This document shows positions 44,971-54,894 of a stretch of 64,000 nt of DNA, one piece after another. Numbering within the stretch: position 1 is the first letter of the stretch; each line of letters opens with the position of its first letter. Origin of the DNA: Ypsolopha sequella (lineage: Eukaryota; Arthropoda; Insecta; Lepidoptera; Ypsolophidae); contig CAKOHE010000005.1 of NCBI GenBank assembly GCA_934047225.1, forward strand, positions 157,501 to 221,500. The letters run 5' to 3'. The notes beneath the pieces are model-generated. The model did no database searches. It had not been told where the DNA came from and saw nothing but the letters and a program-made list of their open reading frames with translations. The position numbers were made by a program, and so were the translations under genes.

Positions 44971-46225
44971 TTTCATTTACGAAAATTTACGTAAATGTCA
45001 GGTGACGTTTGGAGCCTATACGAACCTTGCGAACCCTGCTCAGAGTTGATGTTGAAAAATTCGACACCAGTGTAGCGACACTGTCATTTTTGAACGGTCG
45101 GTGTTGAGACGCGAGTTCATTTTTGAACGGGTTAGTGTCGCGACCCGGGTAGGAAACCCAACTCGGTGTGAGTTTATGAACGACTATCCGGATGGTGATG
45201 AAAGTGCCAAATCTCCATCTGGTGCTACGTCCACGCCGACATACTCGTCCATATAAACAAGTTTTACTATAGAGGTAACACAGTAATCGCGAAAAAAAAT
45301 CTGCTGTTTCGTACGTTTTGCTCGAGTAGCACCGCGTTCCGAATGACGACATAATCGATTTTATCGCGTCAACAGCCATTCCGAGTCAGTGTTAGCCTCA
45401 GAATAAGGAATACAAATAGAAGCCTGGCTAAAATAATACGCGGAGAAAGACACCTATCCTTGATTTTCTTACGACATTCTAGTGCGTTAGAGAGAGATGG
45501 ATATGTATTAGTTTTTTCTTAATTAGGTAGGTTGTCACTAGTTCGTTGCTTTGCTAGTGATGCAACGATGTCGATTTTTGACTACGATAAATAAACCAAA
45601 TCGAAATGAACCAAGACCAATCTGCTTACCACACATTATATCGTATCAAAGTGTGAAAAAAAAGAGAATGCAGGAGGCACCGACCTTTTTGGTGACATCC
45701 TCTTGCTTTAGAAGGAGGCCAAGAGAATTAATAGCAAAGTGGTCTCTGTCTACCCCAGTGGGACACATGATATATTGTGTAAATAAGGAATTAATAAAAG
45801 GATATCTTTCGTTTAGCATAATATTTTTTATTAAGTACAAATTACTATATCGTAGGCAGGTACATAAGTTAAGTCCAAAATTGTGCTTGTTTCTGGTACA
45901 AAAAATGCTGTAGCTTGTATCAGAGATACAACCGTAAACTATTTAAGTGGATACTTTGTAAGTCGCACTAAGTACGAAAATGTCTTGATCTGCGGAATTT
46001 TTTCGTGAAGTCGATCATGGAAGTAACGTACAAGTTCTGAACTGGCCTTTCAGAACGATTTGCGAACATAGAAGTATGCACTTTTCTACACCACAGACAT
46101 CCATAGGTACTGGTTCTGTTGCCTAAAATTGAAAAATTATCGAGTTAATATACTATAGTATAATACAAGCACGTACCTACAAACAAGATTGATAATGCAA
46201 TTATACATAATTATTTAAAGGTTAC

Positions 46226-46422
46226 GCATGTGTCTGTATCTGGTAAATACAACGTCGGTAAAGCATCTGCTTTTAACCGTCTCCATTTAAAATTTTCGTT
46301 TGGTCCAAAAGAATCCGGCGTAAAGTGTTTCGAACAAATAATGACTGCTTTTTTTAATTGCCCAATTTGGTCTAATTATTCGTCTAAGCCATTCACTTTT
46401 TAATTCTTCCCTTTTTGGAAAT
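46226..46422 (-). CDS. THAP-domain exon 2 of the small transposon
   Basis: Begins after 'tttgttacag' with 'FPKREELKSEWLRRIIRPNW'. After an A7 tract (near 46350) the frame must shift by one to continue as 'VIICSKHFTPDSFGPNENF' and 'RRLKADALPTLYLPD'. This completes a textbook THAP zinc finger (C..H pair and AVPT-like end). It ends at a donor-like 'gcgtaacc'. A possible third exon starts at 46122. Confidence 0.82.
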
Positions 46423-46732
46423 CTGTAACAAAAAATATAGCGATATTTATTCGGCATTATTTTTCTTTTAACTCGCACTGCAATTAATCTGCGGTATTAT
46501 CCTTTATGCACGGCTGCCGCAGGAACCAATGTTCGATAGTTTGCCACACGGACTTTAGTACATCACTATGCGAAAAAACATAACCTCTCATAGTCGGCAG
46601 AAAATCTATATAAAACAGGCAAATATCGGTGTAGAATTGAACACGAGTATGATTTACAAGAACTACTATTATTGTTACTGAGTTTTAGGTATGATCCTGC
46701 AACTTATTAACATAAAAACTATTAGAACTCAC

Positions 46733-46809
46733 TGGTGAAATGATATTGCTTCATTGTTGTTTTCTTTTCTTCCTGTATGCGATTTACAGCCTTCAATCGC
46801 ACAAGACAT
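46733..46809 (-). CDS. THAP-domain exon 1 of the small transposon
   Basis: 77 nt from ATG: 'MSCAIEGCKSHTGRKENNNE' then 'AISFH', with the first two zinc cysteines (C-x4-C). It ends 'ca|gtgagt' in phase 2 and joins exon 2 to give 'FHQFPKREEL', the standard THAP core. Confidence 0.82.
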
Positions 46810-47472
46810 TTTATTACAATGTTAAAAAAACAATCAACACAAACAATAATAAATCACACTTTCACGAATTTTGAGAGGAAGAGCACCAAAATATTTAATT
46901 TCTCTCGGTGAAGCTGTAAACTTTTGCAAAATGCATTAGACATTTCGATGCCACCAAATTAAGATGTGATGCACGCAACGAACGATATTACAACAAAACG
47001 ATACAATGATGAGACGTATTTAATTTGATGGTATTATAATTTTTAAAATACATCCAAATTACATCCAACTGACATTTGCTTGGTTCAATCTAGTGACACA
47101 CCAGGAAAAAATATAAAGTAAGTGCGGTCCGGTGTTTCATTCACTCGTACACAGGAGTAATTTACGTTAGATGAGTACAATGGCTAATGCCCAGTTCTTA
47201 TTTTAGCCAGGCTTCTATTTGTATTCCTTATTCTGAGGTGTTAGCGCGATAACGATAGCCCTACAATGGCCGCTATGATGTCATAGATGACGTCATTAAC
47301 GACGCCATGTTGTGCTATCATCGCCCATGCTTTAGAGCGTTTGCACTGTGAGCGATCTATGAAAAGTGACAGCCAGCTGGCGGCAATTTTAAAAATAATG
47401 TATTCGGAGCAGAAGAGTTTATTATTAAACCATGATTCAAAGATTGAAGTTAGAGGAAATGACTTCTTGGAC

Positions 47473-48038
47473 CTAAAGTAGAGCCACTGAGTGATGGCGC
47501 CTATGACGTTTAAATGCCTACAAAGTATCGTAATTATTTATAAGCAAGTGTGAATTAAAAAATGTAATACTTCATTGTTGATAGTGATGTACTACTTGTT
47601 TCGGTTATTATTTTTCGATTTGAATGTTGCTTTATTGTGTAATAGAATTCGTATAGAAACAAAGATTTTTTTTTTTTAAAGTTTCTCATTTTTTATAGGT
47701 CGTGTTTGAGGTCACCAAGTTACGCAATAATATTTAATTAAAAACAAAACAACGACGAAGTTAAACTAAACGAAAATAAATGATAGTAAAATACTTTTTT
47801 CGATTTAGATATTTAAACATCTCTTGAGGGCCCCGGGGCACCACACCGCATAGCCCTCCGATAGCTACGCCACTGGTTTTGGCACATTTTCCTTTTGTAT
47901 CATTATGTTGAATGTTGAATGACGTGTCTAATGTTGAGTAAACTCACACTTGATTTTCATTTTTAACCGAAATTTTAAATGTACCTCATCACTAAATGCA
48001 GCTGTCATAAGTGCCATCACTCAGTGACCCTACTTTAG
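47473..48038. mobile_element. MITE family A, copy 3 (566 bp)
   Basis: Starts 'ctaaagtagagccactgag' and ends 'ctcagtgaccctactttag'. It shows the longest inverted ends of the three copies (about 26 bp). It aligns with 14507-15069 and 27916-28478. Confidence 0.88.
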
Positions 48039-48474
48039 TAAAGTAGTATACCCTTTGTATTCACGTAACGTAAAACAAATTCCTACAAATTCTGTCACTT
48101 TCAAGTGTCAACGTACATGTCGCGTTCAAAAGCGTTCCGAATGGATCATAAGTTTAAGCAGTGATGGACGCAATTGTCCATTCGGAATGACTTGATGGGC
48201 GTGACAAGTTTGATGGTAGTGTTGGCACTATTAGTGTCATGCGGAACGCGATGTAGGTAGGTATTTAACTTTGTAGGTATTTAATTTTTTCCGCGATTTC
48301 AGTGTTGGCTCCATTGTAAAAGTCCATACAAACAACTTTTACTCTGGGAACCCTCATTTTGTGTATTTCACAAAAGGCGTCATTGAGTCTTGTTACTGAT
48401 CTGATCACTAACAAAGTCTCCAGTATGAATTTGGCTATATCAGTAAGTTACCTTATGTAAATAGTAATAAATAC

Positions 48475-48576
48475 CTGCAATGATAAAAGTCGTGACCGCT
48501 TTGAATCATCTACGCAGGAGAGTTTTAACCCAGAAGTTGACGGCTGTACTTCGGGTACCGCAAGAGGAGTTGGGTT
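48475..48576 (-). CDS. P-type transposase short exon 3, copy A
   Basis: 102 nt between 'atttttcag' and 'gtattt', reading 'NPTPLAVPEVQPSTSGLKLS' and 'CVDDSKRSRLLSLQ'. It is a whole number of codons. It is the linker region after the THAP domain. Confidence 0.7.
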
Positions 48577-48708
48577 CTGAAAAATGAAATAAACCATATT
48601 TATTCATTTTAATTAATATTTTGCTACAAAATTAAAGAATATACTCTTGGAATATATTGAATATATTGGCTGTGAAGAATAGGACAGAATACATTTTATT
48701 TCAGATCA

Positions 48709-50586
48709 AATTCAAATTCAAATTCAAATAGTTTATTTTGCAAAGCAGGTACACTTTTTACACGTCAAATTTAATCTAATAAAGAAAATATATGTAATAA
48801 AATAATAAATGTACATGAACTAAATTAAAGGTTTATTTAATTTATGTAGCAATATATTTACGACTAGCTTCTGCCCGCGGCTTCGCCCGCGTGGCCTACA
48901 GGAAACAATTACATTTTTTTCAGAAACAAACATTATAAGTGCTTTCACTCCCTCTGGGAGTCAAGGTGTAGTGCTCGGCCGAAAAACTCGCATGCTCGGA
49001 CTGCTAACGCGCCCTGCTCGGCCTTCGGCCTCGCGGGCGCGTTCTCCGTCCTCACATGTTCGTTTTTCGGCCTCGTGGAACCAAATCGAATGCCAAATAC
49101 GGGGAATCACCGATCAAAGTTTTTCCGAAAAAGTGTCAAAATCCCTATCAGTTGTCAAAAAATTACAAATTTGAATACGGCAGCGTAATCGGCGACCCCG
49201 AATGCCCCTTGATACCGAGTTTCATGCAAATCGGAATACTTTTTTGGACCTGTCAAAAAACTGTCACAACCTGTCAAATTCAATTTTTTTTTTGGTCCTG
49301 TAGCCCCAGCTTGACCGATCACTATAGTTGAAACCCGAACTCCCTACAATCAGCCGTTCGGGAGATATGGTCGATCAAAATTTTGGAATTTTTTTTTTTC
49401 GGTTTTTTTTATACCGTCGTCGTCGAGCCCTTTTCTTAGAGTACCATGAACATGGGTCTAGCATCAGCCATTTGGGAGATACAGGCCTGTAAAGTTTTGA
49501 CACTTTTGGTAGGTAGATCTCGTCGAGACCTTTTCCTAGACACCCATCAACATGGGTCTAAGTCCAGCCATTTGTGAGATACAGGCTGTCAAAGTTTCGA
49601 CATTAAAAAAAGAAACTTTTTTTGTCTCCCCAAGGTCCAACCCTTAGGGATGTACCACCTTCCATTCCAAAGATATTTTGCTGGGATATAGATAGATATA
49701 GATAGATAGATATATAGATAGATAGACAGATTGTGGATATATAGATAGATACCTCAAAAGGAAAAATGGAACCCTAAAAGGATCACTTGTGTGGCTGTCT
49801 GTCTGTCCGTCTGTTACAGCCGATTTGCTCCGGCACACATACTTTCAAGAATTTTCATGTCCACTATATTACATTTCATAATCGATGGCATTTTCTTAAT
49901 TAACGTCCCAAAAAACCATAAAAACGACACCCATATTGATATTTACACATTTCAACATTTCAACCCCATCGCACCCAACAGGGGATGATGGTATTTCACG
50001 TCCACTACATTGGATTCAGAAATCTTTGTTGTTTTCGTAATCAGCGACCCGATAAACCATTCAAACGATGCCCATGTAGATTTTCAAAATTTTTCACCCC
50101 ATTTCCCCCTTTTAGGGGTTGAATTCTGAAAAAAACTGAAACACGTGTTTACTCATTTATAGATAGGAGTACTCCTGTAAAGTCTCGAATTAAATAGTCT
50201 AACTAATCTTGTTTCCCCATACAAACTTTGGACACCCGTTTCACCCCCTTAGGGGGTGTGTTTTGAAAAATCCTTTCTTAGTGGATGCCTACACTATATA
50301 AGGCATCTATGTGCAAAATTTCAAGTCTATAGGACCAGCGGTTTAGGCTGTGCGTTGATATATCAGTCAGTCAGTCAGTCAGTCAGTCAGTCAGTCAGTC
50401 AGTCAGGACTTTGAATTTTATATATACAGATTAAAATGATAGGTAAAATATATATTATACAAGGTAAAATCTAATCAGCCACCCGAACCCATACCGGAGA
50501 CCCGGCCGGGGACCAGGAACAAGGTTCAATGATCACCAACCGAGCCCCCAGCACGAATCCAGGCGGCCGACCAAATCCCATCCTAT
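48709..50586. mobile_element. Nested LINE insertion
   Basis: The outer piece begins 'aattcaaattcaaattc' (3' microsatellite of a minus-strand LINE) and resumes at 50436-50586 with GC-rich 'acccggccggggaccaggaa'. The inner piece, about 48862-50435, starts 'gactagcttctgcccgcggc' and ends with a (tcag)n run. Tandem 90-bp phrases around 'catgaacatgggtctagcat' and 'catcaacatgggtctaagtc' occur at 49440-49600. No intact ORF. Confidence 0.55.
50365..50407. repeat. (TCAG)n microsatellite
   Basis: About ten tandem tcag units, at the 3' end of the inner retroelement piece. Confidence 0.95.
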
Positions 50587-50775
50587 ATCATTAAAATGCA
50601 TAGTGTTTAATAATAATTCTAAAATTTTTCTTATAATGCTAAGGTTAGGAACAACAAGTTAATTTAATTTAATTTATTTACATTTGTATTTGAGATGTGA
50701 AGATGGTGCTCGAGATTTAAATTTGCATTAAAAAATAAATCGCGATTTCAGTGCCAAGCTCCATAGTAAAATAAT

Positions 50776-51877
50776 CCGGGAGCTGGCCGCTCCAAACCCT
50801 ACCTCATCGTATGGCGGGTGTTGCAGGCAGACCACATTTAGCAGTCAGCTGACAGCCATATTTTACCTTATCGACTTACCGAGTGAAACCAATTTTTTTA
50901 TATTAGATCAAGTAAAACTGCATACATAAATTTTGGTCTGCCAGCATGCAGCCTGGCAGTTTTTCATATATGAATGGTTTTGTCAGTTAGTTATATACCG
51001 TAAAATGTTGAATACCTAAGAATATATAGGGGGTGAATGTATACATACATAAATACGAACAAATTTAACTTAGGGTTCAACTCCGAAAACGCAGAAAAAA
51101 AATCTGCTGTTTTTGATCAACTCGACGAATTTGTTTGTATGTATGAGTACACCTGCTAAAGTTTCTCAATTTAGCGGCGTGTAATTAATTACATTGAATT
51201 AGCATTATTCGTATTTTCTTCGACAGCTCTACGTTATTTACGTAAGTACTATTATCCATGATCGGAGAAGGCAGAGTGATTTTTAGTACTTGCGACTTTG
51301 TTCCATAGTGTGAATAGGCCTTTTTATGATTTTTCGAGTTTAAATTGTTAAAATAAGCGTTTTCGCAGTTATATTATAGTAGTAGTTTAGTGTTAAAGTA
51401 TATCAAACTTTGACAATTTGATACATTTTCTTAAAAATATTTGGTACAAACGAAGAAAAAATACAAAATATCATAATTTTGGACATAAACTCAAGGTTAA
51501 TTTCAGTAACGTACCTGTTTTAGGAATTCTGGTTGGTACCTAATATCTTGATCTCTTATCTTTTTATAACTATCACGTCATTGACCTAAAATTACTCTAC
51601 TTAGGTCTGCCTGCAACACCCGCCAACATTTGCCGTGGCAGACTTGCTGATTCACGTTCTACTTAATAGTCTCTATCTCAGCATATTAGTTTTATTCGGT
51701 AAGTATGTAAAATATTTTATAGAAAAAAAGGCTGCATAAAAAAAAACTTGTTCAAAACGTGCCAGGTTGCGCCACAGCAGACCAATTTATTTTAGGACCA
51801 CTAATGGTCTACTTTATCTGTAAAATCCTTATTGCCGGTAATATGATGAGGTAGGGTTTGGAGCGGCCAGCTCCCGG
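50776..51877. mobile_element. 1.1-kb inverted-repeat element
   Basis: The left end 'ccgggagctggccgctccaa' and right end 'ttggagcggccagctcccgg' are perfect complements and extend to about 34 bp. The flanking 'taaaa' on both sides may be the target duplication. It also shows mirrored 'gtctgcctgcaacacccgcc' / 'ggcgggtgttgcaggcagac' farther in (about 50816 and 51605). Non-coding. Confidence 0.82.
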
Positions 51878-52037
51878 ACTAAAAGTCCATACAAACAACT
51901 TTTACTCTGGGAACCCTCATTTTGTGTATTTCACAAAAGGCGTCATTTAGTCTTGTTACTGATCTAATCACTAACAAAGTCTCCAGTATGAATTTGGCTA
52001 TATCAATAAGTTACCTTATGTAAATAGTAATAAATAC

Positions 52038-52137
52038 CTGCAATGATAAGTCGTGACCGCTTTGAATCATCTACGGAGGAGAGTTTGAACCCAGAAGTTG
52101 ACGGCTGTACTTCGGGTACCGCAAGAGGAGTTGGGTT
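52038..52137 (-). CDS. P-type transposase short exon 3, copy B (phase-broken)
   Basis: 100 nt, near-identical to copy A, but two bases short in the 'gataaaagtcg' segment. Using it would shift the downstream frame. Reading starts 'NPTPLAVPEVQPSTSGFKLS'. Confidence 0.65.
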
Positions 52138-52539
52138 CTGAAAAATGAAATAAACCATATTTATTCATTTTAATTAATATTTTGTTACAAAATTAAAGAA
52201 TGTACTCTTGGAATATATTGAATATATTGGCTGTTAAGAATAGGACAGAATAAATTTTATTTCAGATCATTAAAATGCATAGTGTTTAATAATAATTCTA
52301 AAATTTTTCTTATAATGCTAAGGTTAGGAACAACAAGTTAATTTAATTATAATTTATTTACATTTTTATTTGAAATGTAAAGATATTATACTCATGGAAT
52401 ATATTGGGTGTTAAGATAATGTTGTCGAAGCCAGAAACAGATTCCATATAAGCAACTTTTACTATCGAGGTAACCCAGCAATCGTGAAAAAAACAGCTAT
52501 GAAACATTCACTTTTTGGTCGAGTAGGTAACTTTTTATT

Positions 52540-52756
52540 TAATTTTCTTTTTTTTAATTTGAGAGACTTCAAGAAATTCTTAACCTCTGTGCCAGGAACA
52601 GCAGACTTGCTGAGTTTTTTTCGTTCATTATCATAAAATTGAGATGATCCAAAATGCCTTCCACACAAAACTTTATTTGCAATGGAAAGTTTGCGCAATG
52701 ATTCTACTGATTTCCATTCTTCATCAGGCCAACAGTATTTGGCCCAAGCAAGTGCT
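52540..52756 (-). CDS. P-type transposase exon 2 (second half of THAP domain)
   Basis: Begins after 'ctttcag' at 52756: 'ALAWAKYCWPDEEWKSVES' and 'VLCGRHFGSSQFYDNERKKL' with 'SAVPG'. It contains the C..H zinc pair and the AVP motif that closes THAP domains. It is in phase with exon 1. The 3' limit is uncertain; the frame continues to about 52462 but a donor-like 'gttacc' lies near 52530. Confidence 0.82.
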
Positions 52757-53373
52757 CTGAAAGTAAGTAGTAAGGTATAAATGTTTATATAAATGTAATA
52801 AGATATTTATAAATTTGGGGTGTAGATACTACTGAGGTGTGTTCATTAAAGAACTCTAGGTTGGGTAGGAATACTTAGATTGTAATGCTGAATTTTTGAA
52901 CGGGTTTCATCGGGTAGCGACACTCCTAACGAAACGGGTAGCGAAACCCAACCTAGTGTAAGTTTAAGAACGACTATCTGGAGTCCTGGATTGTGCACCG
53001 ATTGCCCTCTTATTGACACTCTGATTGCTGACCAATGATAAACAATTAATCAATCAGCCATTTATACAGTAAAATTATTTGCATATATTGTCACGACACA
53101 AATTTCCGATCAATATTATACTTATAAATCATATCTAATCTAATCATATCATATCTAAACACAGCCCTACAAGTTTCTTGTTGCAAAATGTTGACAGTAT
53201 AGTATCTTCAACTGAGGAATATTTTAGAATTCAGAGCGAAAATCCCTAGGTCTGAATGTGGTCTGTTCTTTTCTGTTATGCGCTTTCCTCAAACCGAGAA
53301 CATAAGACAGACAGTTTGATACGTAGCACATTACTAACTTCAATCACACTTTTAATAAATAACCAAGACTTAC

Positions 53374-53486
53374 TTTAAAGTATTTGTTTTCCCTGGATTT
53401 GGAAACCGATGATACGTTACAGAGCTATCTTGGTTACGACGAGTTAATCCACTCTTGGAACACTTCCTGTAATCGTGAACTGACAT
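53374..53486 (-). CDS. P-type transposase exon 1 (first half of THAP domain)
   Basis: ATG at 53486: 'MSVHDYRKCSKSGLTRRNQD' then 'SSVTYHRFPNPGKTNTLK', ending 'aa|gtaagt' in phase 2. The HRFP motif is diagnostic of THAP domains. The first zinc cysteine expected at residue 6 is tyrosine (TAC instead of TGC or TGT), which should prevent normal zinc binding. Confidence 0.8.
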
Positions 53487-53652
53487 TTTTGGAAATGATA
53501 ATTTATTTATTTGTTACTAGGCACATTCATTTAAAAATCAGAATTTCTAAAATTTTTTTCTGAAGAAAAATATTTTCAAATTTCACCGGTTGACATTTTT
53601 AATGTAGCCAGGAAATAACCAAATTCTCCCAAAATCAAATTATAGTACGGTT

Positions 53653-54893
53653 CTATGTTATTTCACCATTTCTTTTTGTTTCAGGTCTCATATTACGTAT
53701 AAATCGCAGTATCCATGCCATCATTCTGATTATCTTAGTGTATTTTGAGAAATAACAAAATCGCGCAGTACCTTCTTGTGTGCACATACTAGTATTGCAC
53801 GTGGTTTTGCGTAATTCTTTACAAGCTTCTTCCTCGTCTACATTTATCGATGACTTCGGCCACTCTTCTTTGCCAAGACGCAGCCATGCCGGTCCTTCCC
53901 ACCACCGAAGTGAAAGAAGTTGTTCAGCGGTGCAGCCTCTGGAAGCTACGTCGGCCCAGTTGAGCGTGCCTGGAATGTGATGCCAATTTAACTGTTTAGC
54001 ATTTTCTCTTATTTCTTTTACTCTGTTATACACATACACATTCCATGGTAAGTTTTTTGTAATCCAATAGAATGCAACACATGAGTCTGTCCAACAATAT
54101 TCTTCACTTGGTTCGATACCAAGGCTCTTTCTAGCTTCTGAAAGTAATCTGAAACCAATCAGTGCTGCCGTTAATTCAAGACGTGGGATAGAGACTTTTC
54201 CAGGTGGTGCTACCCTAGCTTTTGCAGATATCATCTGAACACTCACCTCACCATTTTTTTCTGACCGTAGTAAAACACAGGCTCCATAAGCCACCTTGCT
54301 TGCATCGCAGAACATGTGTAAACTAAGCACGCTTTGGTCAAATAAATTGACTGTCAGCCGTCGTGGTACCATACAGTCTGATAAATAGTGAAGATGTTCA
54401 TACCATTTTCGAAAATCATCTGCTAGGTCGCTAGGAATCTCATCATCCCATGATAGTCCGCGACGCCATGTTTCTTGCATTATCAATCTTGGGCTAAGTG
54501 TAGCGGGACATGTAAACCCTATTGGATCGAAAATTCTTTGTATTAATGACATAAGGTCCTTTTTCGTGATCCTACCGAGTGCTTCATAAGCAGGTAAGTT
54601 ATTTAAATTACAGCCTAGCTCATCTCTGACAGTGTTCCATAGTAGCCCTAGGACAGAGACAATATTATTACCTGTCTCATTCACTTCCATAGGCGAAGTA
54701 ACCCACTGCCTTAACTCAAATTTTGCTCTGCTCATTATTACCTTTGCCTCAGCAATAAACTTATAAGTATCTTCCTCTGAATCTAAGCTTGTTAGGCAGT
54801 TATCTACATAGAAAGACTTAGCTAAAATCTTGGCGGTGTTTTCTAGCTTACCTATGACCTGGTTCAGATGGTGTGAAATTGTTGCAAATGCTG
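53653..54893 (-). pseudogene. BEL reverse transcriptase/RNase H fragment (third element)
   Basis: Minus-strand frame beginning at 'HPAFATISHHLNQVIGKL'. It runs through 'SFYVDNCLTSLDS' (RT catalytic motif) and 'RIFDPIGFTCPATLSPRL' to RNase H ('MFCDASKVAYGACVLLR', 'IPRLELTAALIGFRLL', 'CWTDSCVAFYWI') and the connector 'GTLNWADVASRGCTAEQL'. It ends at 'KRNGEIT'. Gag, protease and the first RT part are absent. It meets the integrase fragment head to head at about 54894. Confidence 0.9.
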
Positions 54894-54894
54894 G

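Larger units (their letters stand above)
45396..47238 (-). mobile_element. 1.84-kb DNA transposon carrying a THAP-domain gene
   Basis: Bounded by perfect 41-bp inverted repeats (45396-45436 and 47198-47238; outer bases cctcagaataaggaatac) and a 6-bp target duplication tgttag (45390-45395 and 47239-47244). The interior encodes a small THAP-domain protein in at least two exons on the minus strand. No catalytic domain was found, so it is probably non-autonomous. A 6-bp duplication is unusual: hAT and P give 7-8, PIF/Harbinger 3. It sits inside the P-type gene region. Confidence 0.85.
48292..50704. repeat. Tandem-duplicated intron/exon-3 unit, copy A (with LINE insertion)
   Basis: The unit 'cgcgatttcagtg...tccattgtaaaagtccatac...' through 'aggttaggaacaacaag' matches 50741-52384. 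In this copy a composite LINE insertion (48709-50586) splits it, flanked by atca (48705-48708 and 50587-50590). Copy B shows the uninterrupted 'tttcagatcattaaaatgc'. Confidence 0.85.
50741..52384. repeat. Tandem-duplicated intron/exon-3 unit, copy B (with DNA-element insertion)
   Basis: Direct tandem copy of 48292-50704, interrupted by the inverted-repeat element at 50776-51877. Copy A at about 48325 shows the empty site ('ccattgtaaaagtccatac'). Confidence 0.85.
28868..53486 (-). pseudogene. THAP/P-element-type transposase gene, exons spread over 25 kb
   Basis: Minus-strand gene followed through exons at 53374-53486, 52540-52756, a short exon in three copies (52038-52137, 48475-48576, 40527-40607), 39049-39779, 34499-34745, 33524-33712 and 31400-28868. 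Most junctions have GT/AG signals and matching phase (for example 'IIKEV|IDECSK' and 'KG|LAKWDHI'). The order is N-terminal THAP DNA-binding domain, helical region, RNase H-like catalytic part, GTP-binding-like insertion and C-terminal part, as in Drosophila P and THAP9. Damage: a THAP cysteine replaced by tyrosine, a frameshift in exon 4, a probable LTR in the last exon and a stop after it. It is either a dispersed dead element or a decaying domesticated gene. Confidence 0.8.

Noticed and set aside
45551..45913. 120-codon plus-strand frame in the small THAP transposon
   Set aside because: It runs opposite to the supported THAP exons and has no recognisable domain.
47287..47481. 64-codon plus-strand frame between two elements
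   Set aside because: It ends in the MITE end, shows no motif, and only partly resembles coding composition.
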